Below, piece after piece: positions 56,426 through 64,000 of a DNA stretch of 64,000 nt (within the stretch, counting starts at the first letter, position 1; each line of letters opens with the position of its first letter). A program made the translations under genes and the position numbers. The notes below the pieces were generated by a model. That model saw only the letters and a list, made by a program, of their open reading frames with translations. It was not told where the DNA came from and made no database searches. This stretch comes from Nocardioides caeni (GTDB taxonomy: Bacteria > Actinomycetota > Actinomycetes > Propionibacteriales > Nocardioidaceae). The stretch covers positions 137,634-201,633 of the forward strand of contig NZ_STGW01000007.1 of the NCBI RefSeq assembly GCF_004912195.1. The letters run 5' to 3'.

Positions 56426-57253
56426 TCACCCCGCCAGCCTGACGGTGGTCGAGGCTCCCCAGATCGCCATCGAGAGGAAGAGGTCGATCACGTTGATCGC
56501 CACGATGCTGGTCCGCACGGCGCGGCCGACGGCGACGCCCACGCCCGCCGGACCGCCGGAAGCGGTGTAGCCGTGGTAGCAGTGGATCAGGATCACGACC
56601 ACCGCGAACACCAGCACCTTGCCGAACGACCACAGGACGTCGCCGGGTGGCAGGAATTGGTTGAAGTAATGGTCATAGGTGCCCGACGACTGACCGTAGA
56701 TCTGGGTGACCACCAGCCTGCTCGCGACGTACGACGACAGCAGGCCGACCACGTAGAGCGGGATGATCGCGATCAGGCCGCCGATGACGCGGGTCGTCAC
56801 GAGGAACTGCATCGACGGGATCGCCATGACCTCGACCGCGTCGATCTCCTCGGAGATCCGCATGGCGCCGAGCTGCGCGGTGAAGCCGCAGCCGACGGTC
56901 GCGGCCAACGCGATGCCGGCGACCAGCGGGGCGATCTCGCGGGTGTTGAAGTAGGCGGAGACGAAGCCGGCGAAGGCAGCCGTACCGAGCTGGTTGAGCG
57001 CCGCATAGCCGGACAGTCCGACCTGGGCGCCGGTGAAGAAGGTCATGCCGATGATGACGCCGACCGTGCCGCCGATGACGGCGAGCGCACCCGAGCCGAG
57101 GGTGACCTCGGCCAGGATCCGCAGGATCTCCCGCGGGTAGCGCTTGACCGACCGGGGCAGGGCGAGCAGGACCTTCAGGTAGAAGGAGAGCTCGTGACCC
57201 AGCGTGTCGAGGCCCTTCATGGGCCGTTCGTAGATCGCCTTGATGCCAGCCAT
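56426..57253 (-). CDS. ABC transporter permease, YrbEB (MlaE family)
   Basis: A 275-residue MlaE-type permease. Four to five membrane helices, with the conserved MlaE core GTAAFAGFVSAYFNTREIAPLVAGIALAATVGCGFTAQLGAMRISEEIDAVEVMAI (about 90-150). The EAA-like coupling motif includes ISEEIDALEVM-type residues. It pairs with YrbEA as the membrane part of the Mce importer. The start at 57253 lies 14 bases after the YrbEA stop. Confidence 0.92.
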   Translation of the reverse strand: MAGIKAIYERPMKGLDTLGHELSFYLKVLLALPRSVKRYPREILRILAEVTLGSGALAVIGGTVGVIIGMTFFTGAQVGLSGYAALNQLGTAAFAGFVSAYFNTREIAPLVAGIALAATVGCGFTAQLGAMRISEEIDAVEVMAIPSMQFLVTTRVIGGLIAIIPLYVVGLLSSYVASRLVVTQIYGQSSGTYDHYFNQFLPPGDVLWSFGKVLVFAVVVILIHCYHGYTASGGPAGVGVAVGRAVRTSIVAINVIDLFLSMAIWGASTTVRLAG

Positions 57254-57267
57254 GGTGATATGCCGCC

Positions 57268-58050
57268 TCAGCCCGTCTTCGGGGGCACGAGTTGGAGATA
57301 GATCGTGCTCAGGGTGAAGTTGACGACGAACAGGAGCAGGAACGTGATGACCACGGATTCATTGACCGCGTCGCCCACGCCCTTCGGCCCGCCCGCCGCG
57401 TTCATGCCCTTGTAGGCCGCGACGATCGCTGCGATGAGTCCGAAGATGAGGGCCTTGACCATGCCGATCCACACGTCCGGCAGCTGTGCGAGAGCGGTGA
57501 AGCTGGCGAGGTAGGCGCCCGGCGTGCCGTCCTGGAGGATGACGTTGAAGACGTAGCCGCCGCCGACGCCGACGACGCTGACCATCCCGTTGAGGAAGAC
57601 CGCGACCAGCATGCAGGCGAGCACCCGCGGGACGACGAGGCGCTGGATCGGGTCGATGCCCAGCACCATCATCGCGTCCAGCTCCTCGCGGATCTTGCGC
57701 GCGCCGAGGTCGGCGGCGATGGCCGAGCCGCCGGCACCAGCGATGAGGAGAGCGGTGGCGATCGGGCCGGCCTGCTGGATGACCGCGAGGACGGACGCGG
57801 AGCCGGTGAAGGACTGCGCGCCGAACTGCTTGATCAGGCCACCGACCTGCAGCGCGATGACCGCGCCGAAGGGGATCGCCACCAGAGCCGTCGGGATGAT
57901 CGTGACCGACGCGATGAACCATGCCTGCTGGATGAACTCACGGGTCTGGAACGGGCGGCGGAACAGTCCCCGCCCCACGTCGAGTGCGAAGGCGAAGAGA
58001 TTTCCAGCCGTCCCGACAGGCCGGAGGATCCTGGCTGCTGTCAGAGACAT
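57268..58050 (-). CDS. ABC transporter permease, YrbEA (MlaE family)
   Basis: A 260-residue MlaE-type permease. The core GPIATALLIAGAGGSAIAADLGARKIREELDAMMVLGIDP (about 105-145) contains the conserved ELDA coupling motif, and later helices include VVGVGGGYVFNVILQDGTPG. The ATG at 58050 is chosen over longer frames because the family N-terminus (ARILRPVGTAGNLFAFALD) follows it. It lies 17 bases after the mceG stop in the same operon. Substrates of the Mce system are lipids such as fatty acids, sterols or phospholipids; this sequence cannot decide. Confidence 0.92.
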   Translation of the reverse strand: MSLTAARILRPVGTAGNLFAFALDVGRGLFRRPFQTREFIQQAWFIASVTIIPTALVAIPFGAVIALQVGGLIKQFGAQSFTGSASVLAVIQQAGPIATALLIAGAGGSAIAADLGARKIREELDAMMVLGIDPIQRLVVPRVLACMLVAVFLNGMVSVVGVGGGYVFNVILQDGTPGAYLASFTALAQLPDVWIGMVKALIFGLIAAIVAAYKGMNAAGGPKGVGDAVNESVVITFLLLFVVNFTLSTIYLQLVPPKTG

Positions 58051-58067
58051 TGGGGGATGCGCTCCGG

Positions 58068-59030
58068 TCAGTGCTGCTGGGATCCGCTGGCGTGCTCGGC
58101 TTCCTTGGTGAAGGAGCCCGGCGGCGGGGTGATGCCGTTGTCGCGGCACCACGCACCCGGAGCCCGCTGGGCCCGACGCGGGATGCCGTTGGACGGCTCG
58201 AGCTGCAGCGGGATCGGCGGCAGCGGCGGCAGGCTCAGGTCCTTCTCCGCGGCCAGCTGGTCGGCGTCCTTCTCCTCCGACATGCCGATCGGGCCGACCG
58301 TCTGGGCGTTCAGGAACTGACGCACCACCGGCTCGTCGGAGCTCAGCAGCATCTCACGCGGCCCGTACATCGCCAGGTGCTTGTGGTAGAGCAGACCGAT
58401 CTGGTCCGGCACGACCCGCACCGAGTGCACGTCGTGGGTCACGATCAGGAAGGTCGCGTCGATCTGCGCGTTGAGGTCGACGAAGAGCTGATTGATGAAC
58501 GACGTGCGCACCGGGTCCAGACCCGAGTCGGGCTCGTCGATCAGCAGGATCTCGGGGTCCAGCACCAGCGCGCGGGCCAGACCGGCGCGCTTGCGCATGC
58601 CACCGGAGATCTCGCCGGGCAGCTTCATCTCCGCGCCCAGCAGACCCACCAGGTCCATCTTCTCCATGACGATGTCACGGATGTCGGACTCCGACTTCTT
58701 CGTGTGCTCGCGCAACGGGAACGCCACGTTGTCGTAGAGGTTCATGGAGCCGAACATCGCGCCGTCCTGGAACAGCACACCGAACAGCTTGCGGACCTCG
58801 TAGAGCTCCTTCTCGGAGCACGTGGCGATGTCGGTGCCCTCGATCACGATCGAGCCCTCGTCAGGCTTGATCAAGCCGATGAGCGCCTTGAGGAACACGG
58901 ACTTGCCGGTGCCGGACGGGCCGAGCATCACGGAGATCTCACCTGCCGGCAGCGTGAGCGTCACGCCCTTCCAGATCAGCTGCTTGCCGAACTGCTTCGT
59001 CAGGTTCGTCACTGCTACGTCGACGCCCAT
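58068..59030 (-). CDS. mceG: Mce transporter ATPase (Mkl/MceG type)
   Basis: A 320-residue ABC ATPase of the MlaF/Mkl group that powers lipid import. Walker A is GPSGTGKS (about 37-44), the signature is EISGGMRKRAGLARAL, and Walker B is LLIDEPDSGLDP, followed by the HD switch in VTHDVHSV. After the ATPase comes a family-typical tail of about 70 residues (QFLNAQTVGPIGMSEEKDAD...). It is the first gene of the mce operon, whereas in mycobacteria it is encoded apart from the mce loci. ATG at 59030 is preceded by AGGAAGAAGG. Confidence 0.95.
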   Translation of the reverse strand: MGVDVAVTNLTKQFGKQLIWKGVTLTLPAGEISVMLGPSGTGKSVFLKALIGLIKPDEGSIVIEGTDIATCSEKELYEVRKLFGVLFQDGAMFGSMNLYDNVAFPLREHTKKSESDIRDIVMEKMDLVGLLGAEMKLPGEISGGMRKRAGLARALVLDPEILLIDEPDSGLDPVRTSFINQLFVDLNAQIDATFLIVTHDVHSVRVVPDQIGLLYHKHLAMYGPREMLLSSDEPVVRQFLNAQTVGPIGMSEEKDADQLAAEKDLSLPPLPPIPLQLEPSNGIPRRAQRAPGAWCRDNGITPPPGSFTKEAEHASGSQQH

Positions 59031-59150
59031 GTTGCCTTCTTCCTACGTCCGCTGAGCCGGCCCGTGCTGCGTGGGAACAACGCAGGCACGTGGCGCACGT
59101 TACGCGGTATCCGTGGGACGCGTCACGCCAACTCGACTATCGAGACCCGG

Positions 59151-59179
59151 AAAGTACTAGCGGGTAGCACTGGCGTCAA
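59151..59179 (-). promoter_or_regulatory. Candidate promoter of the mce operon
   Basis: On the minus strand TTGACG (59179-59174), a 17-bp spacer and TACTTT (59156-59151). The start of transcription would be about 115 bases upstream of mceG. Nothing else recognised in the remainder of the 273-bp gap 59031-59303 apart from the rplL terminator. Confidence 0.6.
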
Positions 59180-59243
59180 CGTCCGCGAGTAGCCACGGCG
59201 CCACCACGCGGACCCGCGCGAGCACCCGGTGCCGAAAAAGACA

Positions 59244-59276
59244 CGACCGGCAGAGCGCAGTGCGCTCTGCCGGTCG
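59244..59276 (-). terminator. Intrinsic terminator of the rplJL operon
   Basis: A 33-base hairpin, stem CGACCGGCAGAGCGC pairing with its complement. On the minus strand it is followed by GTGTCTTTTTCGG with five T, the best factor-independent terminator in the window. It separates ribosomal protein transcripts from the mce operon. Confidence 0.9.
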
Positions 59277-59303
59277 CGGAAGCTGACGGGTGTCAGCGAG
59301 GTG

Positions 59304-59696
59304 TCACTTGAGGGTGACGGTGGCGCCGGCGCCCTCGAGGGACTCCTTGGCCTTGTCAGCCGTCTCCTTGTTGACCTTCTCGAGGATCGCCTTCGGGGCG
59401 CCCTCGACGAGGTCCTTGGCCTCCTTGAGACCGAGGGAGGTCAGCGCACGGACCTCCTTGATGACGTTGATCTTCTTGTCGCCAGCGGACTCGAGGATGA
59501 CGTCGAACTCGTCCTGCGCAGCGGCGTCGTCGCCACCCGCAGCGGCACCGCCGGCGGCGGGCGCGGCGGCAACGGCAACGGGAGCGGCGGCGGTGACGCC
59601 GAAGGTCTCCTCGAACTGCTTCACGAACTCGGAGAGCTCGATGAGGGTCATCTCCTTGAACGCGTCGAGGAGCTCGTCGGTGGTGAGCTTCGCCAT
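59304..59696 (-). CDS. rplL: 50S ribosomal protein L7/L12
   Basis: A 130-residue stalk protein that recruits translation factors. The N-terminal dimerisation helix pair ([27 protein letters not shown]), an Ala/Gly-rich hinge (about 38-60) and the globular C-terminal domain ([32 protein letters not shown]) are all standard. ATG at 59696 preceded by GAAAGGA. It follows rplJ by 81 bases and ends before the strong terminator. Confidence 0.98.
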   Translation of the reverse strand: MAKLTTDELLDAFKEMTLIELSEFVKQFEETFGVTAAAPVAVAAAPAAGGAAAGGDDAAAQDEFDVILESAGDKKINVIKEVRALTSLGLKEAKDLVEGAPKAILEKVNKETADKAKESLEGAGATVTLK

Positions 59697-59777
59697 GGTG
59701 GCGTGTCCTTTCTCAGTTGGCCTGCGTGCGTACGTCGCGCGCGGGCCGGGGTTTCAGGTGGTGGTGTCGCCGCGGCC

Positions 59778-60452
59778 TCAGGCCTCGGCGGTGTCGCCCT
59801 CGTCAGAGGCGGCCTCGGCTGCGGGCTCCTCAGGAGCCGCCTCCTCGGCGGGTGCCTCGTCGGCGGGGGCCTCGGCGGCAGCCGGAGCCTCCTCGGCGGC
59901 GACCGGCGTGCCGGCACCACCTGCGAGGATCGAGGGGTCCTCCTGCGCCTTCGCCTCCAGGGCGCCGGCGAGCCGGGCAGCCTGGGCGAGCGGGGCGTTG
60001 AGGAGGTAGACGGCCTGGCTGAGCGAAGCGAGCATCGCGCCCGCGAGCTTGCCCAGGAGCACCTCGCGCGACTCGAGATCGGCCAGCTTGGCGATCTCCT
60101 TCGCGTCGAGGAGCGCGCCGTCGAGAACGCCACCCTTGATGACCAGGGTGGGGTTCGCCTTGGCAAAGTCACGCAGACCCTTGGCGGCCTCGACGACATC
60201 GCCCTTGATGAAGGCGATAGCGGTCGGACCGGTGAGGAGCTCGTCGAAGCCCTCGATGCCCGCCTCCTTGGCGGCGAGCTTGGCCAGCGTGTTCTTGACC
60301 ACGGCGTAGTTGGCGTTCGCACCGAGGGAGCGGCGAAGGTCCTGCAGCTCCTTGACGGTGAGACCGCGGTACTCGGTCAGCACAGCGCCTGCGGACTCGC
60401 TGAACGACTCAGCGATCTCCGCGACGGCGGCCTGCTTGTCTGCCCGCGCCAT
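59778..60452 (-). CDS. rplJ: 50S ribosomal protein L10
   Basis: A 224-residue stalk base protein that anchors L7/L12 dimers. The N-terminal rRNA-binding domain ([51 protein letters not shown]) and C-terminal helix (about 150-175) are normal. An extra Ala/Glu/Pro-rich acidic tail of about 50 residues follows, beyond the E. coli end. ATG at 60452. A structured leader (60453-60645) lies upstream. Confidence 0.97.
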   Translation of the reverse strand: MARADKQAAVAEIAESFSESAGAVLTEYRGLTVKELQDLRRSLGANANYAVVKNTLAKLAAKEAGIEGFDELLTGPTAIAFIKGDVVEAAKGLRDFAKANPTLVIKGGVLDGALLDAKEIAKLADLESREVLLGKLAGAMLASLSQAVYLLNAPLAQAARLAGALEAKAQEDPSILAGGAGTPVAAEEAPAAAEAPADEAPAEEAAPEEPAAEAASDEGDTAEA

Positions 60453-60645
60453 GGGTCTCCTTCCGGATGGTGACCACCGACGTCGACTCCGGAAAGACGA
60501 ACGCCCCGAGCGCAGGCGCTCAGGGCGTGGAGTCCGGTCTCGCGACCGGTTCTCTGCTCTGATCCCCTGCGCAGGCCGTCCGCTTCGCGGATCCTTCGGT
60601 CCGGGCTGAGGCAGCTCGGACAACCGGCGGTCTAAAGGTTTCGTC
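60453..60645 (-). ncRNA. Ribosomal protein L10 leader
   Basis: The 190-base leader of rplJ folds into several stems. One, ACGCCCCGAGCG pairing with CGCTCAGGGCGT (60501-60528), has one mismatch and is followed on the minus strand by TCGTCTTTCC, so it may attenuate. Two others are GACCGGTC-type hairpins and CCGCGAAGCGG. L10-L12 binding to such leaders limits their own synthesis in many bacteria; applying it here is inference. Confidence 0.6.
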
Positions 60646-60649
60646 GAGA

Positions 60650-60678
60650 AGACTACGGCGGCCTGCGCCCGGCGACAA
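60650..60678 (-). promoter_or_regulatory. Candidate promoter of the rplJL operon
   Basis: On the minus strand TTGTCG (60678-60673), a 17-bp spacer and TAGTCT (60655-60650). Transcription would begin near 60643, leaving the 190-base L10 leader. It lies in the 291-bp gap to the divergent aminotransferase gene. Confidence 0.6.
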
Positions 60679-60743
60679 AATCGCCGACCGACTGTGCGCG
60701 GACCGGCGGCCCGGCGCTGCGCCCGATGCGGCACGATGGACCC

Positions 60744-62027
60744 GTGACCAGCCAGACGCCACTGTCCGCCCTGTCCGCCGACGACCTCGCCGCGCGCCTG
60801 ACGACGGTGCGCGCCGACTACGACGCCCTCAAGGAGCGGGGGCTGAAGCTGGACCTGACCCGCGGCAAGCCTGGCTCCGACCAGCTCGACCTGTCCAACG
60901 GCCTGCTCGACCTGCCCAGCGGCCTCAAGGACGCCGCCGGCACCGACGTGCGCAACTACGGCGGGCTCGACGGCCTGGCCGAGCTGCGCGCGATCTTCGC
61001 CGACCTGCTCGGCGTCGACGCCGCGGCCGTGGTGTGCGGCGGCAACTCGAGCCTGACGATGATGCACCAGGTCCTCACGGCGCTCCTGCTCAAGGGCGGA
61101 CCCGACTCGCCGCGGCCGTGGTCGCAGGAGCCGGTCGTGAAGTTCGTGTGCCCCGTGCCCGGCTACGACCGCCACTTCACGATGCTCGCCGAGCTCGGCA
61201 TCGAGATGGTGACGGTCCCCATGAACGCCGACGGACCCGATGTCGAGGCGGTCCGCGCCCTGGTCGCCGACGACCCGAGCGTCAAGGGCATGTGGATCGT
61301 GCCGACCTACGCCAACCCGACCGGGGCGGTCTGCTCCACCGAGGTCGCGGCCGAGCTGATGGCGATGCCCACGGCTGCGCCGGACTTCAGGATCCTGTGG
61401 GACAACGCCTATGCCGTGCACCACCTGACCGGTGAGGAGATCAAGAGCGCGGACGCCCTCGGGCTCGCCTCCGCCTCCGGGCACCCCAACCGTCCGATCG
61501 TCTTCGCCTCCACCTCGAAGATCACCTTCGCGGGAGCCGGTGTCGCCGCGCTGGCCGCGTCGCCCGAGAACCGGGCGTGGTACCTCGAGCGTCTCGGCTT
61601 CGCCTCGATCGGCCCCGACAAGGTCAACCACCTGCGCCACATCGAGTTCTTCGGCGACGCCGACGGCGTGCGGGCACACATGCGCAGGCATCGCGACCTG
61701 ATCGCGCCGAAGTTCGACGCGGTGGAGGAGGCCCTCTCCGGTCGCCTGAGCGGCCTCGACATCGCCGAGTGGACGGTTCCGAGCGGCGGCTACTTCGTCA
61801 ACCTCGACGTCCTCGACGGCACCGCCTCGCGCGTGGTCGCCCTCGCCAAGGAGGCCGGGATCGCGCTGACCCCCGCCGGATCCGCCTTCCCGCACGGCGA
61901 CGACCCGCGCGATCGCAACATCCGCCTCGCGCCCACCTTCCCGGTGCTCGCCGAGGTCGAGGCCGCGATGGCCGGCGTGGCGGTCTGCGTGGAGCTGGCG
62001 GCGCTGGAGTCACTCGCCCGCGACTGA
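60744..62027 (+). CDS. Aminotransferase class I/II, aspartate aminotransferase of the Rv3722c type
   Basis: A 427-residue fold-type I PLP enzyme. [64 protein letters not shown] and the PLP-lysine K259 in [13 protein letters not shown] closely follow the mycobacterial Rv3722c protein, which was shown to be the main aspartate aminotransferase. The GTG at 60744 is preferred; an ATG at 60726 is possible. It interrupts the ribosomal block as the only plus-strand gene. Confidence 0.9.
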   Translation: MTSQTPLSALSADDLAARLTTVRADYDALKERGLKLDLTRGKPGSDQLDLSNGLLDLPSGLKDAAGTDVRNYGGLDGLAELRAIFADLLGVDAAAVVCGGNSSLTMMHQVLTALLLKGGPDSPRPWSQEPVVKFVCPVPGYDRHFTMLAELGIEMVTVPMNADGPDVEAVRALVADDPSVKGMWIVPTYANPTGAVCSTEVAAELMAMPTAAPDFRILWDNAYAVHHLTGEEIKSADALGLASASGHPNRPIVFASTSKITFAGAGVAALAASPENRAWYLERLGFASIGPDKVNHLRHIEFFGDADGVRAHMRRHRDLIAPKFDAVEEALSGRLSGLDIAEWTVPSGGYFVNLDVLDGTASRVVALAKEAGIALTPAGSAFPHGDDPRDRNIRLAPTFPVLAEVEAAMAGVAVCVELAALESLARD

Positions 62028-62045
62028 GGCGCGAAGCCGCGGACA

Positions 62046-62093
62046 ACGACGAAGCCCCCGCTCACCTGTGCAGGTGACCGGGGGCTTCGTCGT
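62046..62093. terminator. 48-base near-perfect hairpin between aminotransferase and rplA genes
   Basis: Outer arms ACGACGAAGCCCCCG (62046-62060) and its complement (62079-62093). Inner arms TCACCTG and CAGGTGA. The only mismatch is one C-C pair and the loop is TG. It should stop transcription in both directions between the two convergent genes. Confidence 0.85.
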
Positions 62094-62112
62094 ACGGTGC
62101 GGTGCGCCTGGA

Positions 62113-62832
62113 TCAGGCGGGCGCGTCATCCTCGACCGCGACGTTCTTGACGCGGTTGGGGTCGACCTGGACGCCGGGGCCCATGGTCGTGGAGACGGTG
62201 ACCTTCTTGAGGTAGCGGCCCTTGGAACTCGACGGCTTGAGACGCAGGACCTCCTCCAACGCGGCGGCGTAGTTCTCGGCGAGCGCCTGCTCGGAGAAGG
62301 AGGCCTTGCCGATGATGAAGTGGAGGTTCGAGTGCCGGTCGACCCGGAACTCGATCTTTCCGCCCTTGATGTCCGAGACGGCCTTGGCCGGGTCGGGGGT
62401 GACGGTGCCGACCTTGGGGTTCGGCATGAGGCCACGGGGACCGAGCACGCGACCGAGGCGGCCGACCTTGCCCATCAGGTCCGGGGTCGCGACCACGGCG
62501 TCGAAGTCGGTCCAGCCGCCCGCGACCTTGTCGATCAGCTCGTCTCCACCAACGAAGTCGGCGCCGGCCTCACGAGCGGCCTCGGCCTTGTCGGCCACCG
62601 CGAACACGAGGACGCGGGCGGTCTTGCCCGTGCCGTGCGGCAGGTTGACGGTGCCGCGCACCATCTGGTCCGCCTTGCGGGGGTCCACGCCGAGGCGGAA
62701 CACGACGTCCACGGTCTCGTCGAACTTCTTCTTGCTGCTGTTCTTCGCGATCTTGATCGCGGCGAGCGGCGCGTAGAGCTCGTTCTTGTCGAACGTCTCC
62801 GCAGCCGCGCGGTAGGTCTTGCTGCGCTGCAT
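62113..62832 (-). CDS. rplA: 50S ribosomal protein L1
   Basis: A 239-residue protein of the L1 stalk on the large subunit. [19 protein letters not shown] at the start, [32 protein letters not shown] and [14 protein letters not shown] are conserved. The ATG at 62832 gives the family start MQRSK; an ATG two codons upstream (62838) also fits but its Shine-Dalgarno spacing would be too short. It follows rplK by 89 bases. Confidence 0.97.
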   Translation of the reverse strand: MQRSKTYRAAAETFDKNELYAPLAAIKIAKNSSKKKFDETVDVVFRLGVDPRKADQMVRGTVNLPHGTGKTARVLVFAVADKAEAAREAGADFVGGDELIDKVAGGWTDFDAVVATPDLMGKVGRLGRVLGPRGLMPNPKVGTVTPDPAKAVSDIKGGKIEFRVDRHSNLHFIIGKASFSEQALAENYAAALEEVLRLKPSSSKGRYLKKVTVSTTMGPGVQVDPNRVKNVAVEDDAPA

Positions 62833-62921
62833 GGTCATCTCTTTCGCTTGCGGATCCCGCGACGGGCGCGATCTCCGGGAGTGGTGTGGTCAGCGGGCCA
62901 GCGCGGCCCTTCCACGGTGGT

Positions 62922-63353
62922 TCAGCCGTCGATGGTGACGCCCATGGAGCGCGCAGTGCCCTCCACGATCAGCATGGCGGCGTCGATGTCGTTGGCGTTG
63001 AGGTCGGGGAGCTTCGTCGTGGCGATCTCGCGCACCTGGTCCTTGGTCAGCTTGCCGACCTTCTCCTTGTGCGGGACGCCCGAGCCCTTCTTGAGGCCGG
63101 CGGCCTTCTTGATCAGCTCGGCGGCCGGCGGCGTCTTCGTGATGAAGTCGAAGGACCGGTCCTCGTAGATCGTGATCTCGACGGGGATGACGTTGCCGCG
63201 CATGGACTCGGTCTGGGCGTTGTAGGCCTTGCAGAAGTCCATGATGTTGACGCCGTGCGGACCGAGCGCGGTACCGACCGGCGGAGCCGGGGTGGCCGAG
63301 CCAGCCTGCAGCTGCACCTTGACCAGTGCGGCGATCTTCTTCTTGGGAGGCAT
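62922..63353 (-). CDS. rplK: 50S ribosomal protein L11
   Basis: A 143-residue protein of the GTPase-associated centre. [44 protein letters not shown] and the C-terminal rRNA-binding part ([38 protein letters not shown]) are standard. It lies 136 bases after nusG and begins the rplK-rplA pair. Confidence 0.98.
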   Translation of the reverse strand: MPPKKKIAALVKVQLQAGSATPAPPVGTALGPHGVNIMDFCKAYNAQTESMRGNVIPVEITIYEDRSFDFITKTPPAAELIKKAAGLKKGSGVPHKEKVGKLTKDQVREIATTKLPDLNANDIDAAMLIVEGTARSMGVTIDG

Positions 63354-63489
63354 TCCTCTATCTCTTTCTTCTCGTGGTCATGACGAGGCGTACGACGTAC
63401 GCCCCTGCCACCGAACGTCACCCGTCGCAACGGGCAACCTCCCCATTCTGCGCTCGAGAGAGCAGGACGGGAAATCGTGGAGCGGGTGC

Positions 63490-64000
63490 TCAGACCCGCT
63501 GAATCTGGCTGAAGGACAGCTCGACCGGGGTCTCGCGACCGAAGATCTCGACGAGGGCCTTGACCCGCTGGGCCTCGGCGTTGATCTCGGTGATCGTCGC
63601 GTGCAGGGTCGCGAACGCCCCGTCGACGATGAGCACGGAGTCGTTGACGCCGAAGTCGGCGACCTCGATCGGCTTCTTGGTCGGCGTGACGGCGGTGCCA
63701 CCGGCGCTCGCCGCAGCGGCCTCGGCCTGGGCGACGGCGGCCTCGACGACGGCCGGGGCCAGCATCTTCTCGACCTCGTCCATGCTCAGCGGCACGGGCT
63801 GGTGGCTGTGACCGACGAAGCCGGTGACCGACGGCGTGTGCCGCACGGCGGCCCAGGACTCATCGGTGAGGTCCATGCGGACCAGGACGTAACCGGGGAG
63901 AACGGTGCGCTTGACCATCTTGCGCTGGCCGTTCTTGATCTCCGCGACCTCCTCGGTGGGGACCACGATCTCGTGGATGTAGTCCTCCATGTTGAGGGAG
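63490..64000 (-). CDS. nusG: Transcription termination/antitermination protein NusG (5' part beyond the window)
   Basis: The visible C-terminal 170 residues include the end of the NGN domain ([55 protein letters not shown]) and the KOW domain ([53 protein letters not shown]). The reading frame stays open to base 64000, so the start lies outside the window. A longish Ala-rich insert ([19 protein letters not shown]) separates the two domains. secE-nusG-rplK-rplA order is implied. Confidence 0.96.
   Translation of the reverse strand, partial: SLNMEDYIHEIVVPTEEVAEIKNGQRKMVKRTVLPGYVLVRMDLTDESWAAVRHTPSVTGFVGHSHQPVPLSMDEVEKMLAPAVVEAAVAQAEAAAASAGGTAVTPTKKPIEVADFGVNDSVLIVDGAFATLHATITEINAEAQRVKALVEIFGRETPVELSFSQIQRV

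Noticed and set aside
47464..59030. The mce operon as a recently acquired genomic island
   Set aside because: Base composition and codon style match the neighbours, there is no integrase or direct repeat, and it sits in a conserved ribosomal context.
63354..63489. A regulatory RNA between nusG and rplK
   Set aside because: The 136-bp gap shows no strong stem or terminator and is likely a simple leader.

Overview
The window is a very GC-rich stretch of actinobacterial chromosome with ribosomal, RNA polymerase and central metabolic genes, so it is core genome and not a plasmid or prophage. An Mce lipid-import operon, an IdeR/DtxR regulator, an F420-type LLM-family oxidoreductase, a CitA-like citrate synthase, a MenJ-like reductase and Streptomyces/Nocardioides-like RpoB and RpoC point to Actinomycetota. 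Nocardioidaceae (Nocardioides-like) is my inference. I saw no tRNA, rRNA, CRISPR array, transposase or phage gene.

Layout. 1-3374: the end of a sugar ABC importer operon, a GH1 beta-glucosidase and a LacI-type regulator. 3450-7685: an F420-type oxidoreductase, DtxR/IdeR, a conserved hypothetical and a GH13 alpha-glucosidase. 7690-14568: two drug-export modules, MarR plus a DHA2 MFS pump, and TetR plus a heterodimeric ABC exporter. 14612-25570: a secreted S15 peptidase, a patatin, an acidic membrane protein with a kinase-like remnant, pdxH, citrate synthase, a VldE-like secreted protein, a membrane-anchored trypsin-like protease, and a MocR regulator divergent from a PNPOx-like protein. 25580-39542: assorted housekeeping genes (GNAT, serC, SDR, topoisomerase IB, methyltransferase, SGNH esterase, transhydrogenase, double Nudix, MenJ-like, crotonase).

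39688-64000 is one long minus-strand block read nusG, rplK, rplA, then (after an inserted plus-strand aminotransferase) rplJ, rplL, then mceG, yrbEA, yrbEB, mceA-F and two Mce-associated genes, then rpoB and rpoC. The usual rplJL-rpoBC neighbourhood is split by a complete Mce transporter with its own ATPase. Candidate promoters with 17-bp spacers precede rplJ, mceG and rpoB, and a strong terminator follows rplL. I see none between the last mce gene and rpoB.

The most unusual material is small. A 22-bp tandem repeat family sits at gene ends; one face-to-face array exactly fills the gap between two convergent stop codons. A 164-bp MITE-like element has perfect 20-bp inverted ends. Palindromic elements are embedded in frame inside an ABC transporter gene and a MenJ-like gene, and the latter has a near-identical copy between rpoB and rpoC. 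The last Mce-associated protein begins with a J-domain-like segment lacking HPD. An acidic membrane protein begins with what looks like the last third of a protein kinase fold.
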